A stretch of DNA of 64,000 nucleotides from Pictodentalium vernedei (GCA_031216915.1 CM062296.1:144316344-144380343), one strand, 5' to 3'; shown: positions 22,060 through 32,915, counted from the first letter of the stretch. Notes: generated from the sequence alone by a model not told the origin. Translations and numbers: made by a program.

Positions 22060-22249
22060 GGGAGCATGGTGGTTCAGTGGTAGACTGTTGGACTTCGATG
22101 CTAGAGGTCCCGAGTTCGATCCCTGTCCGGGACGACCCACATTGTGTCCTTGGGCAAGGCACTTTATCCCGGTTGCCTACCTGGGGGCACGATGGCACCG
22201 TGTTCTAAGGCGTACTGCAACAGTCTACCACTGAGCCACCGCGCTCCCT
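22060..22249 (+). mobile_element. K2: foldback K SINE
   Basis: Head GGGAGCATGGTGGTTCAGTG...TAGACTGTTG with B box GAGTTCGATCC, body to TCTAAGGCGTACTG, then the head again in inverse orientation (CAACAGTCTACCACTGAGCC...GCTCCC, 22218-22249). The 3' body and tail are missing. Flanks TACTGAAAA/TACTAAAAT suggest a degenerate target duplication. Confidence 0.8.
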
Positions 22250-22433
22250 ACTAAAATAATTGAATGATTTTCTTCTACATTCTTTTGTGGGGGCATAAAC
22301 GTCAGAAAGTGTTATTCCAAGTGGTAGAACACCAGCAGTAGATGGTAAGTATCAGATGCTGAAGTTCTCTATTTTGAGTGACATTGTTGGGAATTCTGAT
22401 GCACACTGAAGGATTTCCTATGTATTATTTTTA

Positions 22434-22737
22434 GTAATTGGTGGAGTGCTAAATTATTTTTGAAGATTTGCATCATGGGTATTTTTTTTTCAAAGGTACC
22501 ATGCTACCAGCAGGGGGAGCCTTAGTTAACAAGATGATGTTGATAAATAATTGTTTTATTGCCATTTATAGGAGAGTTCTTGTTGGCACTCTCCAATAAA
22601 TTGTAATAAAATAATTTTATTATAAAATTTGTTTTTTGAACTGCTGAGCAAGCAAGAAGATGATGCATGCACTGTAAAGCCACTAAAGTGGCTTCCAGTA
22701 GAGCCATGATAGTGGTTTCTAGCACTTTACCAATTAA
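22434..22737. mobile_element. B3: palindromic TTAA MITE (B), diverged
   Basis: Ends TTGGTGGAGTGCTAAATTATT and TAGCACTTTACCAATTAA; core GGAGAGTTCTTGTTGGCACTCTCC with surrounding AATTTAT arms. Left TTAA is decayed. Confidence 0.65.
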
Positions 22738-22976
22738 AGAAAAGCATCACATCACATGGGTACCTGAGACATGAATACCCCTGTGCAAAATGGTTTCTTT
22801 GTCAAGTCAGTCAGTAGCTCGTAGTCACCTACAATTCCATCTTCAAAATGACCCCTGTGTACTGAATTAAGCCAAATAAGATAGTTTAAAAAAAGGAAAT
22901 GGGACTTCAGATCGCCCTAACAAACCATAATGAGACTACTTCACTTCTCGGACATAGAGTCAAAGTAAACCCCTGA
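22738..22976. other. Unassigned sequence
   Basis: No recognised feature. Confidence 0.35.
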
Positions 22977-23935
22977 TTATTGTCTCCCACTTTTTGAAAA
23001 AAACGGGAGATATTAAATTCGGGGTGTCCTTCCATCCTTCTGTCCTTCCATCCTTCCATCCTGCCGTCCTTCCGTGTTTTTTGTTTCCAGGCTCTAACTT
23101 TCCTTACAGTGACCAGATTACGATGAAATTTGGGTACTAGATCACTTTCATCAATTGTGGGTCCAAGTTCGAATATGGGCATTTTCTGCGCATATTTAAT
23201 TAGGTTGCTGAAATTTGATTGGCTGACGGTTTCCAGACTCTAACTTTCCTTAAAATCAACTGATTTCAACGAAATTTCATATATGGATTACTTTTATCAA
23301 TACCTAGTTCAAGTTCGAATGTTGGAAATTTTGTACCGAAAATCTGTCCGTCTGCCCCGTGCGTCAACACACCTCGGACTAAAAGCCGTATTTATGAACT
23401 GATCTTCACAAAACTTCTTGGGTATCTTTGTTATCATTGTGAAACCAGAATATGTGTTTTGTGGTTTGGTCCAAAATTCAAGATGGCCGCCAGCGGCCAT
23501 TTTGTTCCGAAATTGGGTGCAATCAGTTTTTTGCACAGAACTTCTATATGAAAGTTCGGATTTGAATAAATTTTTGTATGAATGTTTAGTAACATGCAAT
23601 ACATCACATATAATACTGGTTTTGTTCTCGTGCAAAAATTATTCAAATTAGGGAAACTTTGATTTATTCAGTGCTACTACTAATACACAGTAAGTGCACA
23701 CCTTCCGTGTTTTTCGTTTCCAGACTCCAACTTTCCTTACAGTCAGTCGATTTCGATGGAATTTGGGTAGTAGATCACTTTGATCAATTGTGGGTCCAAG
23801 TTCGAACATGGGCATTTTCCGCGCATATTTAATTGGGTTGCTTAAATTTGATTGGCTGATGGTTTCCAAACTCTAACTTTCCTTAGAGTCAACTGATTTC
23901 AATGAAATTTCATATATGGATTACTTTTCACATCA
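22977..23935 (+). repeat. T-type repeat with a 640-bp direct duplication
   Basis: Head TGTCTCCCAC...GGGAGA (22980-23010), then CCTTCC/ATCC runs to 23065. The body block starting TCCGTGTTTTTTGTTTCC at 23066-23305 recurs, about 90% alike by eye, at 23705-23935. Between them lie GTCCGTCTGCC (23346) and a segment with AAGATGGCCGCC (23480). The sub-block CTCTAACTTTCCTTA also occurs twice within each copy. Confidence 0.65.
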
Positions 23936-24567
23936 GTTTAATGTAATATGTCTTATACAGTCTTAATTTTTAGTGATTCGCTCAGTTATACTCCACATCA
24001 CTTTACTTGCTTTGACAGTGACCTCCGTGAAAATAAATCTGATAACCACTGTCTGAAACAGTCTGTTCTGTCTCTTCTAAATAACTTCCACTTGCAACTC
24101 AACTATATTCCACTGGATGCATTAATTCCCCTTGAAACTGCTTCCCACCGGGAGACATGAATTCACTGAATTTGCTTGTTGGTTTTCTTTTTAAAAGATT
24201 TTCTTTTTAAAATTCATTCAACTTAACACAGGTAGCTTAAATGAAAACTCATCATCACTATTTTTGGATTCCTCATTTTTTCGTGAAATTTACAAGGCCC
24301 TTTTAATACCTTAGGATGCTGCACATTTTATGAATATATTTATTTATTTATTATCACTGCCTTCTACTTAATTCCACTCTTAGGTGGAGTTTATTCTAGT
24401 ATGTTAAAAAAACAAATGTTTTCCTGTGATATTTTTTTTTATAAAAGGTTATCTGCTCTTGGTAAGTATACATTCGCTGAAAAAATAGCCGATTGATTTT
24501 CTGCTGTGTCATTCTTTGTGAATAGAATGAAATAGTGATAAATGGGCTGAAGTTTTTGACCATTTTT
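23936..24567. other. Unassigned sequence
   Basis: A 70-codon + frame (23948-24160) has no recognised domain. Otherwise AT-rich with nothing seen. Confidence 0.35.
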
Positions 24568-25286
24568 AGTCGAGTTTTGACGAAGTCAAACTCAACTTAT
24601 AGTTTGATGAAGTGGTGGCCGGCAGGCGACGGTCGTAAACAATTGGTTTCCGGGCAATAACTTTAGTTCTATTTGATGCACCTTTACCAAAATTATACCA
24701 GAGGTCACTCTATAGGAAAGGAAGACACCTATCGATTTCAGAGTCTCGCGCCCCAAGGTCAAGGTCGCTGTTACTATAAATAGAATATTTTGTGACAAAT
24801 TGGTTTCCGGGCAATAACTTTAGTTCTATATGACGCACCTTTACCAAACTTATACCAGAGGTTACCCTACAGGAAGGGAAGACACCTATTGATTTTGGAG
24901 TCTGGGACTCCAAGGTCAAGGTCACTGTTACTATAAATAGAATATTTTGTGACAAATTGGTTTCCAGGCAATAACTTTAGTTCTATTCTGTGTATCTTCA
25001 CCAAACTTATACCACAGGTTACCCTATAGGAAGGGAAGACACCTATCGATTTCAGAGTCTGGGGCCCCAAGGTCAAGGTCACTGTTACTATCAGAATATT
25101 TTGTGACATATTGGTTTCCGGGCAATAACTTTAGTTCTATTTGACACACCTTTACCAAACTTATACCAGAGGTTACCTTATAGGAAGGGAAGACACCTAT
25201 TGATTTCGGAGTCTCGGACTCCAAGGTCAAGGTCACTGTTACTATAAATAGCTTATTTCTTCAGAATTTAATGTCAAAACTCGACT
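24568..25286. repeat. G: inverted-ended element with four tandem units
   Basis: Ends AGTCGAGTTTTGAC and GTCAAAACTCGACT are exact inverted repeats. Inside are four body units, landmark GCAATAACTTTAGTTC at 24654, 24811, 24968 and 25122 (period 154-157). Each closes with CAAGGTCAAGGTC(A/G)CTGTTAC. Four minus-strand frames of 68-81 codons repeat with the units and are an effect of the period not containing stops in that frame. Confidence 0.75.
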
Positions 25287-25419
25287 TCTGGATCTGTGAT
25301 CCTCTTGCTGGATTTTTTATTTCTTACGTGATCTCTTCCTTTCAGTCCTAGAATCAGTTTTTATTCTCACAAGCTCCTACTACTAGAAACAATTTTTAGT
25401 TCATAAATACTTTAGAAAT

Positions 25420-25686
25420 TTAACCCTTTACCTAACACAGTATTTTTAAAAAATAAATTGAATTTCACATTTTTTTAAAACAAATTTCACAATTTTTCAA
25501 TAAAACCATACAAATATGGATATCATTAGAACCAGCACGATGAGCTGGTTCTAATGATACCCATATTTGTATGGTTTTATTTTGTATGGTTTTGTCAAGA
25601 AACTTCTGAGATATTTTAGGCTGTGGTAGGCTTATCCTGCTTAATTTTCTGGCCATTTTTTGCTGCTATATTAGGTAAAGAGTTAG
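25420..25686. mobile_element. P3: palindromic TTAA MITE
   Basis: Left TTAACCCTTTACCTAACAC, right GGTAAAGAGTTAG (TTAA decayed to TTAG). Core GAACCAGCACGATGAGCTGGTTC flanked by ATATTTGTATGGTTTTATT arms. Termini resemble P1 but arms and core are unrelated. Confidence 0.7.
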
Positions 25687-25777
25687 ACTACTTGTCATAT
25701 CCTTGTGAGTGCAACAAGTCCATTTTTTTTTCTTGAATATGTGAGTTTTTCAAGGAGACTTGTTAAATTATTTTCAG

Positions 25778-25884
25778 AGTCATATAGTGAAGAAGTTCCA
25801 CCAAAGAAAAGATTGGACGATGTGATGCACCTTGCAGAGTTCTGTATAGAGGTACTTCAACAGAACGAAGAACATCATTCTGAG
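25778..25884 (+). CDS. CADPS: CADPS/CAPS internal exon
   Basis: A 107-bp exon between a pyrimidine-rich acceptor ending TTATTTTCAG and the donor GAG|GTGAAT. It enters with two bases of a split codon and leaves in phase 0. The 35 complete codons include RLDDVMHLAEFCIEVLQQ and NEEHH, which I recognise as the conserved stretch of calcium-dependent secretion activator (CADPS, UNC-31) just before the Ala-Phe-Ala-Trp segment of its C-terminal Munc13-like part. CADPS is a cytosolic/peripheral membrane protein that primes dense-core vesicles for calcium-triggered exocytosis in neurons and endocrine cells. The reading continues openly upstream for about 25 codons, but that part is intron-like. The next coding exon should begin in phase 0. 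Recognition is from memory of the family; both splice sites and frame agree. Confidence 0.75.
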
Positions 25885-26110
25885 GTGAATTTCTTAGTTA
25901 CAAGCCGCAGTATAATAGCACATGTATATTTTTCATTGTAGTTGTGGGAGTAGATGTAATCCCATGTTCCTGTGTCCGTGTTTGTGGCCTTTTGACAGAT
26001 ATTAATTGATGTTCATTTTTTTTTTTTTTGTAATTTATTCCAAATCCTTCAACTTCATCATGCTCAGTTCTTAATCTTTCTCTGAAACATTTTCATTATT
26101 TTACCAAACA

Positions 26111-26349
26111 TTAACCCTTTAGCCCTAGTGGCTGTTTTTCCGGCCAGGAACATGATACGTCATAATTTCATTAAATAGAATGGATGCTAAGTGTATGTGT
26201 GTGGTAGACCAATCAATATTTTCAATGTGCAGCCCAAAGGCTGCACGTTGAAAATATTAATTGGTCTACTCCTAAATAATGAACATGGACTCTTCCAGTT
26301 GCTGTCATTGAACTGATATGGATGATACCACTAGTGTTCAAAGGGTTAA
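26111..26349. mobile_element. A1: palindromic TTAA MITE
   Basis: TTAA at both ends, TTAACCCTTTAGCCCTAG left and TTCAAAGGGTTAA right. Core CAATGTGCAGCC/CAAA/GGCTGCACGTTG with AGACCAAT arms; 239 bp. Confidence 0.8.
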
Positions 26350-26528
26350 TAACTATTTTTATTATATGACCATGTAATTTAACTGCTAAATATCACAACT
26401 GTTTGACGATCTTTTCCTGGTCCCTGGAAAATCTACAGTGTGGAATATGATTCCGTATCACTATAGTGTGACAGACTATTTATGGATGCGTTCGAATTCG
26501 TATAATTAGCTTTTCCGGTCGCAGAGAG
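26350..26528. other. Unassigned sequence
   Basis: Contains a short foldback near 26440-26480 (CAGTGTGGAATATG, then CACTATAGTGTG). Confidence 0.35.
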
Positions 26529-26762
26529 TACTTTACTCTGAGCTGGAATGTTTGCGCTCAAACGGCGGTCCTGCATCAGCTCGTTTGATCCCACGATCTG
26601 ACCTCCTCAACCTGATACTACAACCCGGATCACTTCACTGTAATACTTTACTCTGAGCTGGAATGGGTGCACTTGAAAGGTGGTCCTGCAGCAGCTCGTT
26701 TGATCCGGCGATCTGACCTCAACTCAACGTGATACTATGACCCAGATCTCTTCACTGTAGTG
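26529..26762 (+). repeat. M: two-unit tandem repeat
   Basis: Two units of about 117 bp start TACTTTACTCTGAGCTGG (26529 and 26645) and share CAGCTCGTTTGATC, CGATCTGACCTC and CTTCACTGTA. GC-richer than surroundings. Each unit also holds two short inverted motifs (GAGCTGGAATG...CAGCTCG). No coding frame. Confidence 0.7.
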
Positions 26763-26875
26763 ATAATATGTATTTATCATATAATCACCATCAAATAGCT
26801 CATTACAAAATGTAATAACTTTGTAAGTCAGTTGGTGTCGGAAGTAGAAATGAATTAATCTTCTCTTATATTTTA

Positions 26876-27375
26876 TTAACTGTTTACCTAATACAAACAA
26901 CCAAGCCAGAAAATAAGCAGACTATCATCTGCAAAATGAGGTCCCCAGAGGGTGAATTTAGTGATGCTTCACTGCACAGCAGGGTAGCATCACTAAATGT
27001 ACCCTCTGTGAACCTCAATCTGAATCAGGGTCTCAAAACTAAAAAGAAAGGGGTACCCAGAGGATAAATCGGCCCACTGTATGGAATAGCATCATCAAAT
27101 TCACCCTATGGGGACCTCATTCTGCAAATGTCAGACTGCTTATTTTCAGGCCTGCAAACAACAGACGACATTTGCAGAAAACATTTCTTAAATAACTAAA
27201 TATTATTATTTTCTGTCCATGGAAACATAACTTATGGCCCCTTACTGGAATGAGATTTCCTTGAGGGACCATAAGCGATGTTTTTAAGGCAAAAATTGAG
27301 AAGAAAAAAATTTGTCCTGCGATTTTTGTGGATAATGCTGAACAGTTTTAGTCCTTATGTTATGTAAAAGGTTAA
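26876..27375 (+). mobile_element. P1e: diverged P1 MITE split by hAT-like MITE H2
   Basis: Left piece 26876-26901 (TTAACTGTTTACCTAATAC), right piece from 27155 (CAAACAACAGACGACATTTG) to TAAAAGGTTAA. The core is short and partly lost (TACTGGAATGAG...). More diverged than P1a-d, as expected of the older host of a nested insertion. Confidence 0.75.
26902..27154. mobile_element. H2: hAT-like MITE, 253 bp
   Basis: Perfect 8-bp duplication CAAACAAC (26894-26901, 27155-27162). Ends CAAGCCAGAAAATAAGCAG and the complement CAGGCCTGAAAATAAGCAG; same family as H1. Confidence 0.85.
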
Positions 27376-27659
27376 ATGACACATTATGTGATAGAAGAAT
27401 CTCAAATTTGTCATGATTTGGCATGAAATTTGTTTACCTCATTCAGTAAGTTCGATTCGAGCCATTGTAGACCTCAGCATAGATCAATTTTATTGAAGTT
27501 GGAAGAGAAATTTCATATGAAATCGTGACTCATTAAAGTTCCTCTATATATAACCATCTGTATTATCTGTCCTGTGGTAAATTAACAGGAAATTTAAGAA
27601 AAGATTTTCATGTTGACGTCGAAAATTGTATTAGGTGAGGGGAAAATATAGAATAAATA
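27376..27659. other. Unassigned sequence
   Basis: No recognised feature. Confidence 0.35.
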
Positions 27660-27783
27660 GGAACTAGGGCCAGTAATCAGATTTAAACCATGAGTAGGAT
27701 AAAGATTTTAACCATGAGGTTCTTCCGAGTGGTTTCAACCCTTATTCTACGACTGGTTTAAATCTGATTACTGGCCTAGTACC
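27660..27783. repeat. Foldback, ~29-bp arms
   Basis: GGCCAGTAATCAGATTTAAA (27669-27688) pairs with TTTAAATCTGATTACTGGCC (27758-27777), with further partial pairing inwards. Family unknown; no second copy seen. Confidence 0.7.
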
Positions 27784-27902
27784 TATTTGTTTTTATTTAT
27801 ACCATGCTCTTAATAATTAATCGGGTTTGACACTTAAAATGGAGAGAAAACCTATACTTTTTTATCACAGACACATGGGTTTGTTTTGTTTACTTCCGAC
27901 TG

Positions 27903-27964
27903 CATGTGAATAGCAGCCACCACTAAATTTGATGAAAAATATCTTAAAAATACTCAACGGGTTA
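27903..27964. mobile_element. I MITE right-end fragment
   Basis: GCAGCCACCACTAAATTTG to ACTCAACGGGTTA matches the right arm of I1. The terminal TTA serves as the target of E1. Confidence 0.55.
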
Positions 27965-30381
27965 GGCCACACAAAGTAGATGTTCTGTTTCTCAGGCCAA
28001 GTTTTGTAAAATTGCATGCGGACGGGCGTTTTTAGCTCAACTTGACAAAGTCAAGCTGAGCTATTGCCATCACTTCTCGTCCGTTGGCGTACGTACGTAT
28101 GTCCGTACGTTAGTACGTACGTCCACAATTTCCTTTGGCACACCTCACAGGTCACATTTATGATCAGATTACTTTGAAACTTCTTATGCTTGTTTGGGGT
28201 GACCTCTAGATGGGAGCTATCGATTTTCTTCAATTTCCGTCAAAAAATGTTGCCGCGGCCAACGTTCTTAGAACTTAGTTTAGTCAAACCACAATATTTC
28301 CCTTTGGCACACCCTACAGGGCACATTTATGATTTGATTGCTTTGAAACCTGATACGCTTATTTAGGGTGACCTCTAGATGGGAGCTATCGATTTTCTTC
28401 AATTTCCGGCAAAAAATGTTGCCACGGCCAACGTTCGTAGAACTTAGTTTAGTCAGACCTCAATATTTCCCTTTGGCACACCCTACAGGGTACATTTACG
28501 ATCAGATTGCTTTGAAACCTGGTATGCTTGTTTGGGGAGACCTCTAGATGGGAGCTATCGATTTTCTTCAATTTCTGTCAAAAAATGTTGCCGCGGCCAA
28601 CGTTCTTAGAACTTAGTTTAGTCAGAAGACTCAATATTTCCCTTTGGCACACCCTACAGGGTACATTTATGATCGGATTGCTTTGAAACCATGCTTGTTT
28701 GGGGTGACCTCTAGATGGGAGCTATCGATTTTCTTCAATTTCTGTCAAAAAATCTTGCCGCGGCCAACGTTCTTAGAACTTAGTTTAGTCAAACCACAAT
28801 ATTTCCCTTTGGCACACCCTACAGGGCACATTTATGATTTTATTGCTTTGAAACCTGGTATGCTTATTTAGGGTGACCTCCAGATGGGAGCTATCGATTT
28901 TCTTTAATTTCCGGCAAAATATGTTGCCATGGCCAACGTTCGTAGAACTTAGTTCAGTCAGACCTCAATATTTCCCTTTGGCACACCCTACAGGGCCCAT
29001 TTATGATCAGATTGCTTTGAAACCTGGTATGCTTGTTTGGGGAGACCTCTAGATGGGAGCTATTGATTTTCTTCAATTTCTGTCAAAAAAATGTTGCCGC
29101 GGCCAACGTTCTTAGAACTTAGTTTAGTCAGAAGACTCAATATTTCCCTTTGGCACACCCTACAGGGTACATTTATGATCGGATTGCTTTGAAACCTGGC
29201 ATGCTTGTTTGGGGTGACATCTAGATGGGAGCTATCGATTTTCTTCAATTTCCGTCAAAAAATGTTGCCGCGGCCAACGTTTTTAGAACTCAGTTTAGTC
29301 AGACCACAATATTTCCCTTTGGCACACCCTACAGGGCACATTTATGATTTGATTGCTTTGAAACCTGGTATGCTTGTTTGGGGAGACCTCTAGATGGGAG
29401 CTATCGATTTTCTTCAATTTCCATCAAAAAATGTCACCGCGGCCAACGTTCTTAGAACTTGATTTAGTCAGAAGACTCGATATTTCCCTTTGGCACACCC
29501 TACAGGGCACATTTATGATCGGATTGCTTTGAAACCTTTCATACTTGTTTGGGGTGACCTCTAGATGGGAGCTATCGATTTTCTTCAATTTCCATCAAAA
29601 AATGTTGCCGCAGCCAACATTCTTAGAACTTAGTTTAGTCAGACCACAATATTTCCCTTTGGCTCACCCTACAGGGCTCATTTATGATTAGATTGCTTTG
29701 AAACCTGGTATGCTTATTTACGGTGACCTCTAGATGGGAGCTATCGATTTTCTTCCATTTCCGTCAAAAAAATGTTGCCACGGCCAACGTTCTTAGAATT
29801 TAGTCTAGTCAGACCACAATATTTCCCTTTTGTACACCCTACAGGGCACATTTATGATCGGATTGCTTTGAAACCTGGCATGCTTGTTTGGGGAGGCCTC
29901 TAGATGGGAGCTATCGATTTTCTTCGTTTTCTGTCAAAAAATGTTGCCACTGGCAAAAAAACTGACATTTGTCCCAATGATCTTCAATTTTGCCATTTCA
30001 TTTATAAATTACCAAGTTCAAGTTTGTCAAGTTGAGCTACAGTGTCATTGACACTTTCATTTTATTTTATATTTTATTTTTGTTATTATTTCTTTGCCAT
30101 CAGAAGTTCATATTCTTGGTTTATTTTATGTTTTAGGCCTCATGATCTACAGAATAGCAAGGGTGGTGGTGTATTTTGTCCCTTGGGTGCTAAAGCATTG
30201 CAAAGCCTTGTTGCACTCAAGGGACAAATTTATCAATTTTATTAACTTGTGTAAAATATCAGACATAAACCATTTAATTTTTATTTTTTCAAGTTTGCAT
30301 TGGTCATAAAAAGAGAGCATGCGGCAGCCAAAAGGACCATGTGTGAGGGCCTGAGAAACAGATTTTTAATTTTATTAAGCC
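27965..30381 (-). mobile_element. E1: Harbinger-like MITE split by tandem array S
   Basis: 3-bp duplication TTA (27962-27964, 30382-30384) with GGCC ends. Sequence 27965-28032 and about 30059-30381 together make one E copy (central GCATTGCAAAGCC...TGCACTCAAGGGAC). A T(T/A)A duplication with GGCC ends is the PIF/Harbinger signature. Confidence 0.8.
28033..30058 (+). repeat. S: hairpin-headed repeat with 11 tandem units
   Basis: Head AGCTCAACTTGAC/AAA/GTCAAGCTGAGCT (28034-28062), then GTCCGTTGGCGTACGTACG. Body: eleven units marked by GGCACACCCTACAGG, starting at 28137, 28306, 28475, 28646, 28811, 28980, 29152, 29321, 29492, 29661 and 29831 (period 165-172). Tail CAAGTTTGTCAAGTTGAGCTA inversely matches the head, followed by a small CAGTGTCATTGACACT hairpin. 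It lies inside E1 at a T-run. Confidence 0.85.
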
Positions 30382-30384
30382 TTA

Positions 30385-30995
30385 AGAGTGAAAGGTTTTC
30401 AAAATCACACAGGAATAGAAATTTTCTTTCTTTTTTCTAATCTTGTTCTCTTATGTTCATGTATTTACAAACAACATTTTAAGTGTCAACTGCTTACATT
30501 ATCAATGAAAGATGTTTAAAAAAAATGAAAATAAATTGTTCAATTATGTATACAGTCCATGCAAAAGCAGACAAAAGATTGAAACTCTACTTTTTTGTGT
30601 AATCTTATTTGTTTTACAAGGATTGGTGAACAAGTTATGCAACTTATATTAACGCCTCTCCTTGGCCCAATGGCGCAGGTGTATGGGATGACCTTCGTAG
30701 TGGCAACATCATGTCCTTGCTCTTCTCGAATAATTCGAAAGTATCTTTAGCCTGCACGGAGTTTGTCTCTCTTCGCAAAGAGGACAGCCATTTTACATCC
30801 CCCACCCAATAGGACAGTACGCTCTGACAACATCAATCCCACAATTGATGCTGATAGAGAGTGTTCAGACACCTTGAGAACTTTCTCCGACTGGGGATCA
30901 ATCCTGGTATCTCTGGCATGGGTGACTAGCACATTTATCCACTTTACCACCACTCTCTACAACCAATATTGCAAGATATAATTTCCAAAGCAAAC
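30385..30995. other. Unassigned sequence
   Basis: Two short frames in opposite strands near 30750-30980 overlap each other without coding support. Confidence 0.35.
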
Positions 30996-31012
30996 ATTGT
31001 ACTATAATGATT

Positions 31013-31612
31013 AGGGAGTGCAGTGGTTCCATGGTTAGAGTATCAGACTTCACACCTAGTTATCCTCGCTTTGATCCTGACCAGGGGTAACTGTATTGTG
31101 TTCTTGGGAAAGGCACTTAATCCTGATTGCCCACATGGGGGCATGTTGGTGCTGTATATTAACTGGTAGAGTGCTGGAAGTCCATATTTGGGCTTTATTC
31201 TGAAGTGTCGGTACCACAACTTATAGGCTTCATATTCTGTGGATGTTGTTCATATCACCTTTGAAGTGAAATTATTTAGACTGTTAGGATTTGCATTGTT
31301 ACAATTTATGGGAGAGTGCGTATTGGCACTCTCCCATAAATTGTAACAAGACAAATATATGTGAACAAATTTTGATAACCAAAAATAATTCAGCACTCTA
31401 CCAGTTAAGGCCAACTGCATGTCAATGGTGCACTTGCCTTCAACAAATGCTAACCGTACTTGTGTGGAGTTAGTACGATGGCGAGTCTAACAGTTGCTCA
31501 CATCTGCTTGTTGGTTCTCACTGGGTACTCAGGTTTCCTCTTGTCAAAAAACTGTCCAACACAATGTGATCCTGGTTGTCGAAAGTGTTGTTAAACCCTA
31601 ATAAAAAAATTG
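31013..31612 (+). mobile_element. K3: K SINE split by B1
   Basis: Head GGGAGTGCAGTGGTTCCATGG, body to GTGCTGTATA, B1 (31159-31408), then GGCCAACTGCATGTCAATGG to AAACCCTAATAAAA. Flanks ATTGTACTATAATGA/ATTGTACTTTGATAA form an imperfect ~15-bp duplication. Confidence 0.8.
31159..31408. mobile_element. B1: complete palindromic TTAA MITE (B)
   Basis: TTAACTGGTAGAGTGCTG to CAGCACTCTACCAGTTAA (18-bp perfect inverted ends), 250 bp. Core ATGGGAGAGTGCGTATTGGCACTCTCCCAT. Sits at a TTAA inside K3. Confidence 0.85.
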
Positions 31613-31653
31613 TACTTTGATAATTTTTTTTGTCATTTATGCTGAAAGTCACT

Positions 31654-31857
31654 TTAACTCCCTTCACACTGATGACAAAATTTCAAAATTTCAAGTAGCC
31701 ATTTTTCCCATAATGCAACTAGAAATTTAACCAATTCAATCTTGTTTGACAGAGCTCATTGAGCTCTGTCAAACAAGATTGAATTGGTTAAATTTCTAGT
31801 TGCATTATGGGAAAAATTTGCACCTTGAACTTTAGATATTTTGACATCAGTGTTTAG
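31654..31857. mobile_element. C1: palindromic TTAA MITE (C)
   Basis: Starts TTAACTCCCTTCACACTG. The core CTTGTTTGACAGAGCTC/ATT/GAGCTCTGTCAAACAAG is perfect, and arms pair out to CATAATGCAACTAG/CTAGTTGCATTATG, giving a hairpin of about 130 bp. Right terminus decayed (TTAG). Confidence 0.75.
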
Positions 31858-31907
31858 CAAATTCATGTCCAATATGATGACATTTTATTTTAATGAATTA
31901 CATGTAG

Positions 31908-31946
31908 CATGAAAATGGTCTTGACCATTTTCATGCAAATTCAGGG
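31908..31946. repeat. Small perfect hairpin
   Basis: GCATGAAAATGGTC and GACCATTTTCATGC with a two-base loop. Isolated; no terminator role implied in a eukaryotic intron. Confidence 0.7.
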
Positions 31947-32690
31947 AAATAAAATATCTGTGAACCTACATGATCAGTCTGTTCTTTTCTTTTCTGGAGA
32001 ATTTTAATTTCAATGAATTTTTTTTCAAATTTTTCAAAATATTTCAAAACCACATCATGTTCAAAGTGCATATAGTGTCAGGTTGATATACTAAGCTCTG
32101 ATGAGAATCTCTGAGTTTGGTTGACTTAATTACCTGCCCAAATTGATCTGGCTGAATACAGAACAGCCGCTGTGGAATGGACAAAATCCACCCATGGACA
32201 GTGTTGCCCACAGGCACTTTTCTCAATCAATAATCAGTGGTTTCCAGGAAATATTCAATAAAAGAAGCACCGAGTCATACCCAGTGCTTCATTCATTGAA
32301 AATTTGAAGGCAGTACCATTGTTTTTATGTTAGAGATTCACTGTTAACGCATGTGTGGAAATATTGCCCACATGTGGATTTTGATCTTTCCACGACGACC
32401 TTACTGTAAATAGAATATTCACACCATTCATTCACTGATGAGGGATTGTAGTTCTCTTGTCCTTAATTGTGCAAAACAAAATAAAATTGTCCTAATGCCA
32501 ACTAATCTAAAATTTGACTAAAATTCTTTTCTGTTGCAATCCAGGGCAGTCGCAAAATCACAATGTACAATTTTGATGAAATTACATTTCCAGTAAATAT
32601 GATATTTCGGTGAAAATCACAGAGCATGAAACAAAACTGCCTACACACAGGTGCTCAATGTATAAAAATTTGTCTGTTCTAACTCAGTTA
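31947..32690. other. Unassigned sequence
   Basis: Nothing recognised. Confidence 0.35.
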
Positions 32691-32915
32691 GTCTCCCAAT
32701 TGAAGTGAAATAGTGCTTGTTTACTGTGGTAAACAACCACTGTTTTACTTGTAAAATAGGACCATGTCACCAATGCTGGGGTGGAAGTGTTCAAAAATGG
32801 GCACCATAGGTATAAACGATTAACTAAACTTGACTTTATCTCAATGTTGTGATTGCGATCAGCCATTGTGCATAAACTTGTGACCTTAAATACCAATAAA
32901 TAAATAAAATAAATA
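32691..32915 (+). mobile_element. J5 SINE
   Basis: J body from AGTGCTTGTTTACTGTGG through GGGCACCATAGGTATAAACG to the tail TTAAATACCAATAAATAAAT. Confidence 0.75.

Noticed and set aside
24592-25236. Four similar minus-strand frames (68-81 codons) as a gene family
   Set aside because: They repeat exactly with the 157-bp units of G and have no recognised domain.
28033-30058. Regular ~170-bp repeats as a CRISPR array
   Set aside because: Whole units repeat without unique spacers, the period is far too long, and the setting is an animal intron.
31908-31946. Hairpin as a transcription terminator
   Set aside because: Rho-independent terminators do not apply in a eukaryotic intron, and no U-tract follows.
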